From Thermodesulfobacteriota bacterium (GTDB lineage Bacteria; Desulfobacterota; Desulfobacteria; Desulfobacterales; Desulfosudaceae), in NCBI GenBank assembly GCA_040753795.1, contig JBFMDX010000017.1:31497-95496 (forward strand): DNA of 64,000 bases. The letters run 5' to 3'. Made by a program: the position numbers and the translations under genes. Under the pieces are notes generated by a model that made no database searches, was not told the origin of the DNA, and saw only the letters and a program-made list of their open reading frames with translations. Below are positions 27,099 through 37,096 of the stretch, in pieces. Within the stretch, counting starts at the first letter, position 1; the number at the start of each line of letters is the position of its first letter.

Positions 27099-29045
27099 AT
27101 GCGAAACAACATGTCCCGCCCTTATCAAACGCTCGCCGCCTGTTTTTTTCTGGCCGTCATCGTAACCGTTCTGTTTTATCCGGTCACCGGACATGAATTT
27201 TTGAACATGGATGACCCTTTTTTTGTCCAGGAGCATCACGTCCCCGGAGGATTAACTCCGGCCAACATCAAAAGGGCATTCACCCTGCATTACGGTATGT
27301 GGATGCCGCTGACCTGGCTGTCGCACATGGTCGACGCCCAGCTATACGGACTGAAACCGGCCGGTCATCATCTCACCAGCCTGATCATCCATCTGGCCAA
27401 CACCCTGTTGCTGTTCCTGGCATTGCGGTCCATGACCGGCGCTTTTTATCGAAGCCTGATCATCGCCGCGATCTTCGGCGTGCACCCGCTGCAGGTTGAA
27501 CCGGCAGCCTATATCGCCTGCCGCAAGGACCTGCTGGCGGCTTTCTTCTGGGTACTGACCATCCTGGGGTACACCCGCTATGTCCATCGTCCTTCCCGTT
27601 GCCGGTATCTGGCCGTATGCCTGTGTTTTTTCCTGGGGTTGATGGCCAAACCGGTACTGGTGACGCTGCCCCTGATTCTGCTGCTGCTGGATTACTGGCC
27701 GCTGTATCGCTTCAACAAAGGGAAAACAGCAGCCCTGATCATGGAAAAGCTGCCGCTGCTGGCCGGTTCAATCCTGATCGGACTGGTGACGGTCTTCACC
27801 CAGGAACAGGCGGGGGCGATGACATCTCTGTCCGATATTCCCCTGTCCAGCAGGATCGCCAACGCCCTGGTCAACTACGCGGCTTACCTCGGTCATATAT
27901 TCTGGCCGACAGATATGGCCATCTTCTACCCCTGGCAGCAACAACTGCCCGGGTGGAAATATGTCGGCGCGGCGCTGTTGCTGTTGACCATCACGGTGGG
28001 CCTGGTCAGCCGGCGGGAGGAATCGCCTTACCTGCTCACCGGCTGGTTCTGGTTTCTCATCGCGCTGCTGCCGGTCATCGGCATCATTCCCGTCGGAAGC
28101 CATGGCATGGCCGATCGTTATGCCTACATTCCAGGGATCGGCGTTCTCATCGCCGCCGTCTGGACGGCAGGAGATATAACGCGACAATGGCGCATCAAGA
28201 CGCCTTTTATCATAATATGTCTGTCAGCCCTCTTCCTGGTGCTTGGTATTATCTCCCGGCATCAGATCGGTTACTGGAAAAACAGCGAGACTGTGTTCCG
28301 GCATGCCCTGGATGTGACCACCGGCAACTATGCCGCCCACAACAATCTGGCCAGAACCCTGATGGAAAAAAGGATTTTTGATGAAGCCCGGGATCACCTG
28401 AACCGGGCAATCATGATCCACCCGGACTTTCCCCAGGCCCACAACAATATGGGGGTGCTGCTGGCGGCGGAGAAGCAGGGCCGGAAAGCCCTGGGCCACT
28501 TTGCCAGGGCGATCGACCTTTATCCCGGCTTTACCGAAGCGCATTACAATATGGCCAATGAATTAATGGCCGGAGGGGCCCATACGTTGGCGCTGAATCA
28601 CTACAGACAGGCGTTGCGTATCAGACCGGACTATCAAAATGCCGCCGACATCCACTACCGGATCGGCCTGATCATGACGCAGCGGCGAAAAACGGACAAG
28701 GCGGCCGCCAGCCTTCGGCAGGCCCTGTCCCTTGATCCGGGTCACATTGAAGCGACCAATGCCCTGGCCGCAATCTTTAAAGCCGGCCGTCATTATGATC
28801 AGGCCATCGGCCTGTATCAGCAATTACTTGAGAAACGCCCCGACTGCAGCATCAGTATCGCCTACAACCTGGCGTGCCTTTACTCCCTGAAAAGCGATCC
28901 GGACACAGCCGTCGCCTGGCTGAAAAAAAGCATTGAGGCCGGGTTCTCGCATTGTGAATGGCTGGAAGCCGACAGCGAACTGGATCATATTCGCCATACG
29001 AAAGATTTTCAGGACCTGATGAAACAATTCCGGCCTGCGAAATGA
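27099..29045 (+). CDS. TMTC-like membrane protein with C-terminal TPR repeats (1)
   Basis: 648 residues. The first about 400 residues are polytopic (about 10-11 helices) with GT-C features: an acidic pair early (FLNMDDPF), HPLQVEPAAYIACRKD, and GLMAKPVLVTLPLILLLLDYWPL. This is the pattern of the TMTC/DUF1736 O-mannosyltransferase-like family. Residues about 410-640 are TPR repeats. A second paralogue lies at 31639. It is expected to transfer a polyprenyl-linked sugar outside the cytoplasmic membrane, by analogy. Its 3' end overlaps the convergent GT87 gene by 37 nt. An alternative start ATG exists at 27111. Confidence 0.8.
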   Translation: MRNNMSRPYQTLAACFFLAVIVTVLFYPVTGHEFLNMDDPFFVQEHHVPGGLTPANIKRAFTLHYGMWMPLTWLSHMVDAQLYGLKPAGHHLTSLIIHLANTLLLFLALRSMTGAFYRSLIIAAIFGVHPLQVEPAAYIACRKDLLAAFFWVLTILGYTRYVHRPSRCRYLAVCLCFFLGLMAKPVLVTLPLILLLLDYWPLYRFNKGKTAALIMEKLPLLAGSILIGLVTVFTQEQAGAMTSLSDIPLSSRIANALVNYAAYLGHIFWPTDMAIFYPWQQQLPGWKYVGAALLLLTITVGLVSRREESPYLLTGWFWFLIALLPVIGIIPVGSHGMADRYAYIPGIGVLIAAVWTAGDITRQWRIKTPFIIICLSALFLVLGIISRHQIGYWKNSETVFRHALDVTTGNYAAHNNLARTLMEKRIFDEARDHLNRAIMIHPDFPQAHNNMGVLLAAEKQGRKALGHFARAIDLYPGFTEAHYNMANELMAGGAHTLALNHYRQALRIRPDYQNAADIHYRIGLIMTQRRKTDKAAASLRQALSLDPGHIEATNALAAIFKAGRHYDQAIGLYQQLLEKRPDCSISIAYNLACLYSLKSDPDTAVAWLKKSIEAGFSHCEWLEADSELDHIRHTKDFQDLMKQFRPAK

Positions 29046-30343
29046 TTTTTTCCCGTTCTACCAAGTCCCGCATAATACACCATGCTGGCCAGCACCCCCA
29101 GCTTCAGCGCAAAAAATATCCAGAGGTGATGATGGCTGGATCCCGGGACATTGTGGAAAAGAGAAAGAAACAGGGCGCAGGCGATCACCGCGGACCTAAA
29201 GGTTGACAGTCGGGGGGTTGCTCCCTCCGCCAGCACCGCGACAAAAGCCGGAATCAGCAGTATGTCTTCGTAAGCCCCCGAATTTGGAGAAAAAAGAAGG
29301 CAGCAGGCGATAAGGGCCACGGTCAATCGCGGCGGTCCGGCGGTATGGGTCAACGGCCTGAACCGGCTGCATATACCGATGCCGGCTATCATCAACGCGC
29401 TGACGACAGTTGAAATGCCGGCGGCGATCCGGTCGCCGGTGAAACCGGATATCGCGCTCCTGAGGATGTTCATGGTCCGGGGGGCGATGGACCAGGCATA
29501 AATATCAGGGAAATCGCCGCTGCTGTACATCTGCAGCAAGCGCAGATATGACCGAATCCATTCCGGGGTCAACAGTGGGGTCAGCGCGGCCGCCAGAGCC
29601 ATTATCAATGCCGTTGCACAGCATAACTCACGCCACTGGCCGTAAATCCACAATACGCCGAAACCGATGATCAGATATGGAGGCTTCAGGCCCGCCGCGA
29701 CAATCAGCAGGACCGACAGCCAATCTGTCGCCGTTTTTTCCGGCTTCTCCCTGAGACGCGTCATCCTGTAAATCAAAAGGCTTAGGATTCCTCCGGCATA
29801 GAGAGAGGTCTGCCCGACAATAACAGCGGAGACCCCGACCAGCGAAAAAACGGTAATTCCGCACAGGACCAGAGGAAGACGCCGGTGAGGCGGAAAAGGA
29901 TAAAGCGGCGCCGATATTTTCAGCAGGGCCAGGATCAGGATCCCGGCGGAAACAGCCACCCACAGGCTGTAGGATGCTGAAAGGCTGAATCTCGCGATAT
30001 ACGCGAAGGGCATCCAGACAATCAGGGCGATCGGCGTCACCGCCACCGGCATGGCCGCCATGGCCGGTTTTTCCATATATGCCGAAATCGCCTGCAGCTG
30101 AAAGCCCAGGTCGTAGATATTCCCGAATCCCTGAGACCAGAAATGGCTGGTCAGAATAATATGATAGGCATAGTCCTGAAGGTAAAAACAGTCTCGGCCG
30201 TATCCGACAAAACCGATTCGCGGCGATACCCAGAAGTAAACAGAGAAAAAAAAGGCAACCCCTGCCGCAATCGCAATCAGCGGTTTTCGGCGGAAGGCGG
30301 CTGTCACGCCGCCGGGAGAACGGTCCTTGTATGAATCAGGCAT
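29009..30343 (-). CDS. GT87-type (DUF2029) membrane glycosyltransferase
   Basis: About 444 residues and about 10-11 transmembrane segments. A short loop with acidic residues after the first helix (YGRDCFYLQDY), a later VIVGQTSLYAG segment and AAGLKPPYLIIGFG match the GQ...KP pattern of polyprenyl-phosphate-mannose-dependent GT87 enzymes. The frame opens at 30442, but those 33 residues look non-native, so the ATG at 30343 is chosen. It is the only minus-strand gene between the two TMTC-like genes and overlaps the first by 37 nt tail to tail. Confidence 0.78.
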   Translation of the reverse strand: MPDSYKDRSPGGVTAAFRRKPLIAIAAGVAFFFSVYFWVSPRIGFVGYGRDCFYLQDYAYHIILTSHFWSQGFGNIYDLGFQLQAISAYMEKPAMAAMPVAVTPIALIVWMPFAYIARFSLSASYSLWVAVSAGILILALLKISAPLYPFPPHRRLPLVLCGITVFSLVGVSAVIVGQTSLYAGGILSLLIYRMTRLREKPEKTATDWLSVLLIVAAGLKPPYLIIGFGVLWIYGQWRELCCATALIMALAAALTPLLTPEWIRSYLRLLQMYSSGDFPDIYAWSIAPRTMNILRSAISGFTGDRIAAGISTVVSALMIAGIGICSRFRPLTHTAGPPRLTVALIACCLLFSPNSGAYEDILLIPAFVAVLAEGATPRLSTFRSAVIACALFLSLFHNVPGSSHHHLWIFFALKLGVLASMVYYAGLGRTGKNHFAGRNCFIRS

Positions 30344-30545
30344 ACCGCATGCCCCGCCCTTGATATTCCAATAATCTCGTAATTTTGCAGCCCGCAGGTT
30401 ATGTCTGACAACATAGTGACTTCTCTTGCAAAAAGCAATCATCGTTTACGGCCGCGGGGGCACTTCCCTCCTTGCCTTCGATCGGCATCATGGATATGAT
30501 CAGTATTTATTATCCGTTCAAAACCGCTATGGGAAAGCGTGAAAA

Positions 30546-31628
30546 ATGAATTTCGGGCGAGCGCTCCGCAGCGGCCTGCCGCTGGTAAAAGCCGCGGGGC
30601 AGTACACCAGGGCACTGATGACAGGCCGGCGGATGCCCCTGTACACCGGCATTTTCATCACCCCGAGGTGCAACCTGAACTGCGTATACTGCTTTCCCAA
30701 CTCCCCTTGCAGAAGAGAAGAAGACGAGTTCTCAAAGCAGGAAATCTTTCACATGGTTGACGAGTTGTACGCCATGGGAACCCGCTATATTGTCCTGCTG
30801 GGCGGAGAGCCGTTGCTGAGGGAAGACGTCGGCGATATTATCGATTATATCGCCCGAAAAAAAATCATCGTCGAAGTGATCACTAACGGCTATTTTACCC
30901 GCCAGCGACTGGCGGCCCTGAAGAAGGTCAGTTATGTCTGTCACAGCATCGACGGCAATGAAGCCGACATGGAGAAAAACCGCGGCCGGGGCTCCCACAA
31001 AAAAATCATGGAAAGTCTGTCCCTGTGCCGGGACAACGGCATTCCCGTTCAGATGAGAACCGTATTCAACCGGAACAACGCCGACAGCCTGGATTACCTG
31101 CTCACCCTGGCCCGAAACTGGAACACCACTCTGGGCCTCTGCGAACAAGCCATTACCCGGGAACAGGACCGGGAGTTCGTCATGTCAGCCGAAGAACTGC
31201 GCCTGTTCTGGCGCCGGGTCCGCGATTACAAAACAAAGGGATACCCCGTGGACAAGACCTTCCGGCTGCTGAACAACATCATCGGTTTTCCGCTGGGCAT
31301 CCCCCTGGACAGGATATTCCGCAGGGGCGATCCGCTGCCGCCGGGCTATCATTTCCCGCCCTGCCGCATCGCCCGCGGCCATGCCTTTATTGACAGCAAC
31401 GGCATGATGTACCCCTGCCCCATGCTGCTGGGCAGGGGCGAAAACGGCCGGAGCGTCCACGGCAGCGGCGGCGTAAAAAGGGCCTGGGAAGAGCTGTCCG
31501 GGAATGACTGCCTGTTCTGCCGCCAGAGCGTTCAGGATTTGAAAAACGAGTTTTTCTCCTATGACCCGCAAGCCATAAAAACGGTCGCCGCCACGCTGTT
31601 GGCCAAATTAACGCATCAGCCCGGATGA
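30546..31628 (+). CDS. Radical SAM protein with Cys-rich C-terminal (SPASM-like) domain
   Basis: 360 residues. The cluster motif is C42-x3-C46-x2-C49 (PRCNLNCVYC), followed by a GGEPLL SAM-binding motif and SIDG. The C-terminal part has FPPCRIA, MMYPCPM and CLFC cysteines, a SPASM/twitch-like auxiliary cluster set. No B12 domain. Start ATG at 30546, divergent from the GT87 gene (about 200 nt). It is followed after 10 nt by the second TMTC-like gene, so a joint role with it is plausible. The substrate may be a peptide, lipid or glycan. Confidence 0.83.
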   Translation: MNFGRALRSGLPLVKAAGQYTRALMTGRRMPLYTGIFITPRCNLNCVYCFPNSPCRREEDEFSKQEIFHMVDELYAMGTRYIVLLGGEPLLREDVGDIIDYIARKKIIVEVITNGYFTRQRLAALKKVSYVCHSIDGNEADMEKNRGRGSHKKIMESLSLCRDNGIPVQMRTVFNRNNADSLDYLLTLARNWNTTLGLCEQAITREQDREFVMSAEELRLFWRRVRDYKTKGYPVDKTFRLLNNIIGFPLGIPLDRIFRRGDPLPPGYHFPPCRIARGHAFIDSNGMMYPCPMLLGRGENGRSVHGSGGVKRAWEELSGNDCLFCRQSVQDLKNEFFSYDPQAIKTVAATLLAKLTHQPG

Positions 31629-31638
31629 ATCCGTCCAT

Positions 31639-33414
31639 ATGAAAAAATATTTTACTGACATAATCATATGCCTGTTCATCATCGCCGCCGCCCTGGTAAT
31701 TTATGCCCAAATTGGCAGTCATGATTACATATTTTATGATGACATATCGAGCATATACGTCCCTTTTGTAACAAACGGCCTCTCCCTGGAAAAGTTCGGC
31801 CAGGCGTTTTACAAACTGCCCGACCATCTCCCCTACCAGGTTCCGATTCCCGCCATTGTCAGGCTGTTGTTATGGGAATTCTTCGGCAACGATCTGGGCA
31901 AGCACCATTTATTCTCACTGTGGTTACATGTCGTCAACGCGCTGCTGCTGTATTTAATTCTGCGGTCGGCAACGGGCAAAAAATCGGAAAGCGGGTTCTG
32001 CGCGATTCTTTTTACCGTTCATCCGATCAACGTAGAGGCGGTCAGCTGGCTGGCAGGATATAACGGCATACTGGAAGCTTTCTTTTTAATGGTTACCCTT
32101 GCCGGCTACTACCATTATGTCAAAGGCCCGTCTGTTAAGAGGTATCTGCTTCTTTTTTTGCCGTTTATGCTGGGGTTGATGTGCAAACCCACCATAGCGA
32201 TACTGCCTTTTTTGTTGCTCCTGCTCGACTACTGGCCCTTGGGGAGAATCCGCCTGAATCCGGCCGGTATTAAAGATACGGCATGGCTCTTTTTCCGGAG
32301 CAGAGTCCTCCTGGAAAAACTTCCCCTGATGGCCCTGGCTCCGATCCAGTGGGCAGCGGGAAGGCTGCTGATTACCGGGCAGTTGCGGGGCGACCGGCCC
32401 TTATCCTTGACCTTTCATCCCGGATCAATCGTCGATTTTGTCTTTCATATGAGAAAAATTGTCTATCCGGCGGGGCTGACCATCTGCCGGCCCGATCCTC
32501 CGGAAGCCCCTTTATGGGCGGCCACAGGCCTGCTAATTGTGCTGCTGCTGTTTTCCGTTTTGGTCCTGTGGAAAGCGAACACCCGCAGATACATCCTCAC
32601 CGGATGGCTCTGGTTTCTGATCGCCTCGGCGCCGGTCATGCTGATGGTTTTTTTGTCAGGCAGACCCGTTGAGGATCACCATCTCTATATACCGCTGATC
32701 GGAATCTTTATAATGGTCTCCTTTGGTGTGCCGTCTTTAATGTCAAGCCTGAAACATAGCCGATACCTTCTTCCGGCTGCGGGCATCACTGTTCTGACCG
32801 CGCTGATTCCCCTGGCCCACCTTCAGACCCGGCACTGGCAAAACAGCATCACCATTTTCAACCATGCCCTGGAGATCTGCGCCGACAATAAAAAAGCACG
32901 CGCCAATCTTGGCGACGCTTATATGGAAAAAAAAGAAATCAACAAAGCCATACAGCACTACCGGCAGTACCTGCGGGTCTCTCCCGACAGCGCCCTGGGG
33001 CACACCAAACTGGCCAACGCCCTGGCGTCTGCTGATCTGACGGAAGACGCCGCCCGGCATTATGAAAAGGCATTGAAGCTGTCTCCAGGTTACGTTCCGG
33101 CCCATCACGGCCTGGCGGACCTGCTGATACGCATGGGAGAGACCGATAAGGCCATCGCTCTTTACCGTATGGCGTTGACGATTAATCCCGGCCTTTTCCA
33201 GACGCACAACAACCTGGCACTGGCGCTGTATGAACAGGGCCATTTCCAGGAAGCTTGTGATCACCTGAATCAGGCCATAAAAATAAACCCCGATTACCAG
33301 ACAGCCGTCAAAAACCTTCGAATCATCCTTGATAATCAGAGACAACGCAGAGAAGATACCGCCCCGGTCATGCCGGACACGGGGTCTGAAGGCGCCAACC
33401 CCGAAAGGAAATAA
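31639..33414 (+). CDS. TMTC-like membrane protein with C-terminal TPR repeats (2)
   Basis: 591 residues with the same layout as the protein at 27099: an early acidic pair (IFYDDISS), HPINVEAVSWLAGYNG, GLMCKPTIAILPFLLLLLDYWPL, about 10 helices, then TPR repeats from about 405 (ARANLGDAYMEKKEINKAIQ and following). The two share many aligned residues and are paralogues. Sugar transfer is inferred by family. It ends 20 nt before the convergent methyltransferase gene. Confidence 0.8.
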   Translation: MKKYFTDIIICLFIIAAALVIYAQIGSHDYIFYDDISSIYVPFVTNGLSLEKFGQAFYKLPDHLPYQVPIPAIVRLLLWEFFGNDLGKHHLFSLWLHVVNALLLYLILRSATGKKSESGFCAILFTVHPINVEAVSWLAGYNGILEAFFLMVTLAGYYHYVKGPSVKRYLLLFLPFMLGLMCKPTIAILPFLLLLLDYWPLGRIRLNPAGIKDTAWLFFRSRVLLEKLPLMALAPIQWAAGRLLITGQLRGDRPLSLTFHPGSIVDFVFHMRKIVYPAGLTICRPDPPEAPLWAATGLLIVLLLFSVLVLWKANTRRYILTGWLWFLIASAPVMLMVFLSGRPVEDHHLYIPLIGIFIMVSFGVPSLMSSLKHSRYLLPAAGITVLTALIPLAHLQTRHWQNSITIFNHALEICADNKKARANLGDAYMEKKEINKAIQHYRQYLRVSPDSALGHTKLANALASADLTEDAARHYEKALKLSPGYVPAHHGLADLLIRMGETDKAIALYRMALTINPGLFQTHNNLALALYEQGHFQEACDHLNQAIKINPDYQTAVKNLRIILDNQRQRREDTAPVMPDTGSEGANPERK

Positions 33415-33434
33415 GAAGGAATGGCAGGCGCCAT

Positions 33435-34193
33435 TTACGAACGCTTGCGGGCAACGCAGAAAAGATACTGGCACAGATTTCCGCCCAGATTACCGGTTGG
33501 AAAATCACAAAAATTAAGCTTTAAAAAACTCACACCGAAAAAACACCGGGCAAGCGAGACCACCTCAAACCCGACTTCTTCCAGCATTGTCCTCAACTGG
33601 TATTGATTAAACTCCTGGACATGAACCATGTCGTCTGATTGGACACCGGGATTCAGATAAGCAGGGTTCAAAAGACCGGTGGTCAGACGCCAGGGGAAGC
33701 TCAACCTGCCTGACATCAGCTTCAGTATATTGGCCGGCCGGAAAATGTTCGGCGTCCCGCACAAGAGATATCCGCCCGGTTTTAATACTCTGTGATTCTC
33801 CCTTAACAGCAGATAAGGTTTGGGGGTATGCTCGATAACGTCCTGATGCAGGACGAGTTCGCACAAGCTGTCGCTCACGGGCAGAACCGTATCGGGTGAG
33901 ACCCGTTGAAAAGACCAGGCGGCTTGAGCGTTCAACAGGTTGATATCGTCGCCGCTCACGGGGCAGTCGACCACGTCCGTCGCGATTATTTTTTTAAGGT
34001 TGTGATTATTGGTCAGGGCCAGAAAATCCCAGGTGCCGTCACCGCAGGAGACAGACAGGCCCGTTGATGCGGCGGGCAGCCTTAGCTGTGAAACCGCTTT
34101 CACAAAGGCCGAATATTGAGACTTCCATACCGGATGGCTCTTTAAAAAACGGATCCGCTCCAATATGCCCCGGGGTTGGGTTTTCTTTCTCAT
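33435..34193 (-). CDS. Class I SAM-dependent methyltransferase
   Basis: 252 residues. The Gly-rich motif I is SVSCGDGTWDF (about 50-60), motif II/III is DVIEHT around 123, and VLKPGGYLLCGTP is motif IV/V, as in UbiE/Coq5-type enzymes. Its start overlaps the upstream radical SAM stop (ATGA). Last gene of the five-gene operon. The methyl acceptor is unknown. Confidence 0.85.
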   Translation of the reverse strand: MRKKTQPRGILERIRFLKSHPVWKSQYSAFVKAVSQLRLPAASTGLSVSCGDGTWDFLALTNNHNLKKIIATDVVDCPVSGDDINLLNAQAAWSFQRVSPDTVLPVSDSLCELVLHQDVIEHTPKPYLLLRENHRVLKPGGYLLCGTPNIFRPANILKLMSGRLSFPWRLTTGLLNPAYLNPGVQSDDMVHVQEFNQYQLRTMLEEVGFEVVSLARCFFGVSFLKLNFCDFPTGNLGGNLCQYLFCVARKRS

Positions 34194-35653
34194 ATCTGCT
34201 GTTTCCAGATTAACCTGATGTATCGGAGATAGTAAGGCAAATATCGCAGAATAGTCCTGGCAAATATTTTTCTGCCCGAAAGTCTCAACATCTTGTAGCC
34301 AAAAAAGAAAAAGTATACCTGCGGATATAACCGGTTTGCGGGTAGCGAAATAAGCATTGGCGTTAAAGGCCGCAGAAAAGGGAATTGAACAATAACGCTG
34401 AATAGATGCAACAGATTCAGTAGTTTCACCTTCGTTTTTTCGTCCCGGTAGATCAAGACCGTGCCGGCGCGGTTGGGTGCCGTCTGCTTATCATGATTCA
34501 TGGGAAACATTTTTTTTTCAACCGCCAGGCGCGCGATTTCGGTCCCCGGATAGGGATAAAGCATGAAGGTCAAGGCCAGGTAGGGTTTCACCCTGATATT
34601 AAAATCCAGTGTCGCCATAGCCGCCCCAAGGGGATCGTCTACCGGCAGGCCCATCAGGCTTTCCGTGGCCACTTTAATGTCATGTTTCCGCAGAAGCCGA
34701 CAGGCGTTCATCGTCTGCTCCATGGTAACATTCCGCTTCAGTGTCCGGCTTAATATCTCTTCATCAGGCGGGTCAACCCCGGCAAACACCATGACGCACC
34801 CCATTTCCTTCAACAGCCTGGCCTTCTCCGCATCGACCAGATCGCTCCTTACATTGCACGTGAGCGGAATATTGATTTCCCGGGCGTATCTGTCCGCGAA
34901 TTCCTCCAGCCAGCCGGCCGGCTTAAGGAGAAAGGTATCATCTTCAAAGCTGACGCGCTCCAGCGGGTAAAACGCCTTGACCGCTTTTATTTCCGATATG
35001 ACATTATCCACCGAGCGGTACCTGAGCACCGGCCCCTTGCCTCTGGTTAACCGGTTATAAGCATGGTTGAAACAATAAGAACAGGTATAGGGGCATCCCC
35101 GCATGGTCATAAATGTTTTTTTGCCCCTTGAACGGAAAAGGATATCGGCGTCATACACCAGTTCCCGGTCCGGGAAAGGAAGCGCATCCAGATGGCTTAC
35201 CAGCGGGCCGATCTCATTTTTCACCACCGTGCCGTCCGGTTTTTTAAACCAGAAATTGGGCGTGGAATAAAAGTCTTTGTTCCGGCTCATTTTTTCCAGC
35301 AGTTCCGGAAAAAAGATATCGCCCTCACCCCGGCACACGGCATCTACCCCCGGCAGCTCAACCATTTCGGGTTTATACGTGGGATGGGGACCGCCGAAGA
35401 CCGCGAAACAGGGGTAAGCCTGTTTTATTTTTTCATTCAGCGCGGCATGATAAGCGTGTTCTCCGGTCATGACGCTGTAAGCCAGCACTTCCGGGCCAAA
35501 CTGTTTTATTCTCTCAATACACGCCTTCAGCGCAAGCCCCCCTGTCATCAGGAGTCTGACAGCGTGTCCGTTTTGCTTGAGGATGCTGGAAAGTGTCATG
35601 ATCCCCAACCGTTCATCCACGCCGAGAGAGTGCAGGAGAAACAGAATTTTCAT
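34190..35653 (-). CDS. B12-binding domain radical SAM protein (operon copy 3)
   Basis: 487 residues. The cobalamin-type domain is at 1-150 (GGPHPTY near 88-93, RGEGD near 108). The radical SAM cluster is C187-x3-C191-x2-C194 (RGCPYTCSYC). The SAM-site and beta-barrel follow (EDDTFLLKP, FAGVDPPDEE). The C-terminal helical part ends in a basic, aromatic tail (YLPYYLRYIRLIWKQ) that may lie on a membrane. It is separated from the preceding radical SAM gene by 36 nt and overlaps the following methyltransferase. Confidence 0.87.
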   Translation of the reverse strand: MKILFLLHSLGVDERLGIMTLSSILKQNGHAVRLLMTGGLALKACIERIKQFGPEVLAYSVMTGEHAYHAALNEKIKQAYPCFAVFGGPHPTYKPEMVELPGVDAVCRGEGDIFFPELLEKMSRNKDFYSTPNFWFKKPDGTVVKNEIGPLVSHLDALPFPDRELVYDADILFRSRGKKTFMTMRGCPYTCSYCFNHAYNRLTRGKGPVLRYRSVDNVISEIKAVKAFYPLERVSFEDDTFLLKPAGWLEEFADRYAREINIPLTCNVRSDLVDAEKARLLKEMGCVMVFAGVDPPDEEILSRTLKRNVTMEQTMNACRLLRKHDIKVATESLMGLPVDDPLGAAMATLDFNIRVKPYLALTFMLYPYPGTEIARLAVEKKMFPMNHDKQTAPNRAGTVLIYRDEKTKVKLLNLLHLFSVIVQFPFLRPLTPMLISLPANRLYPQVYFFFFGYKMLRLSGRKIFARTILRYLPYYLRYIRLIWKQQI

Positions 35654-35689
35654 TGTTTGTAAATCCGGGACAACCCTATAAAAACTATT

Positions 35690-37096
35690 TTATGACACCC
35701 TCTTTTTATGAAAAACGGCCAGAAAGTCCAAAACAAGATTAATCATATGCAATTTGTTCGGAAACTTTTTCAACGTCTTAAAAACCCGAAACGGCAGATA
35801 AAACCTCAACGAAGCATGTACCTGCGCCTTCTTGTTATCATACCCGGTAGCCAGATAGTAAAAAGAGTTTTCATCCCAGTAATCTCCTCGTACCGTATAC
35901 ATCAGGCCGGGATACATGGTTTTCACCAGTCCGGAAAGCGTCGTCCCTTTGAAGGGAATAACAATAAAAAATGAAGCCAGATCAAGGCTGGTTTTTCTGG
36001 CCAAGGCGATTGTCGACTGGATTTCCGCGACCGTTTCCCCGGGAAAGCCCAGCATGAAAAAGCCCCTGACGATCAAACCGATACTTTCGGCATACTCGAT
36101 ATTTTCCAGAACTTTGGCAATATCCAGGTTTTTTTTGATGATTTTCTGCACTCTGGGCGAGGCGGACTCAATAGCGAATGTCAGTGTATATGCACCGGCC
36201 CGTTTCAACAGAGCTATATCTTCTCTTTCCAGCAGATCCGCCCGTAACCCATTAGGAAAGGCCAGTTTAATAGGCCGGCCGCTTGCCATAATCAAATTCA
36301 GAATGGCATGCATGCGGTCCCGGTCAATATTAAAAATATCATCAATGATGTGAAACTCTCTGATGCCGTATTCATCGTACAGCCATTGAATTTCTTCGAC
36401 AAAATTTTCCGGGGTCCGCTTGCGGGCTCTTTTGCCGAAAACGTCATGGCAGTAAGCGCAATGATACGGGCACCCGCGAGAACTGATGACCGGCGCATAA
36501 TGTTTTTTGCAGAGAAAGCCATTAAACGAATTACCCAAAGGGCCGAAGTAATCCGGCAAATTTACCAGGCCGTAATCCGGAAACGGCAGCGTATCAAGAT
36601 CCTCAATGTAATCCGCCCGGGGATTGCAGACGACCTTTTCCCCGTCGACATACGCCAGGCCGTCAAGCTGGTTGGGTGTTTTCCCGGCGATAAGCGCCCG
36701 CACAAGATTTAAAAAAACAACTTCCCCTTCACCGATCACCGCCCAATCGACCGAGTCGTTTGACAACAGCAGATCATCATATTCAAAAGTTGCCGACGGG
36801 CCGCCGATCACGATTTTTGCATCCGGGGCGTTCATCCTTAAAAAGGCCGACCATTCATTCAAAAAAGCCTTATCCATGGCCAGCAAACTGATTCCGATAA
36901 TATCCGGCTGAAAAGCATGGAGCCTTTTTGTTAATGCCTGTCCGATTTTCCGGGTAAGCCGGAGGTCGATCAATTCGATATCAACGGGCGCTTTCAGGTA
37001 TCGCTTCAAATACGCCGAAAGATAGAGAAAGGCCAGGGGTACGTCGATTACCTGGGGAACTTTGCCCTGGGAAGGCTTGATGAACAATATTTTCAT
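35690..37096 (-). CDS. B12-binding domain radical SAM protein (operon copy 2)
   Basis: 468 residues. The cobalamin-type domain is at 1-150 (GGPSATF at 98-104, IGEGE at 121-125), the cluster is C209-x3-C213-x2-C216 (RGCPYHCAYC), and IESAS and FFMLGFPGET segments are typical. The start overlaps the upstream copy's stop (ATGA). It is distinct from its neighbours in the barrel, so the three copies are not recent duplicates. Confidence 0.87.
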   Translation of the reverse strand: MKILFIKPSQGKVPQVIDVPLAFLYLSAYLKRYLKAPVDIELIDLRLTRKIGQALTKRLHAFQPDIIGISLLAMDKAFLNEWSAFLRMNAPDAKIVIGGPSATFEYDDLLLSNDSVDWAVIGEGEVVFLNLVRALIAGKTPNQLDGLAYVDGEKVVCNPRADYIEDLDTLPFPDYGLVNLPDYFGPLGNSFNGFLCKKHYAPVISSRGCPYHCAYCHDVFGKRARKRTPENFVEEIQWLYDEYGIREFHIIDDIFNIDRDRMHAILNLIMASGRPIKLAFPNGLRADLLEREDIALLKRAGAYTLTFAIESASPRVQKIIKKNLDIAKVLENIEYAESIGLIVRGFFMLGFPGETVAEIQSTIALARKTSLDLASFFIVIPFKGTTLSGLVKTMYPGLMYTVRGDYWDENSFYYLATGYDNKKAQVHASLRFYLPFRVFKTLKKFPNKLHMINLVLDFLAVFHKKRVS

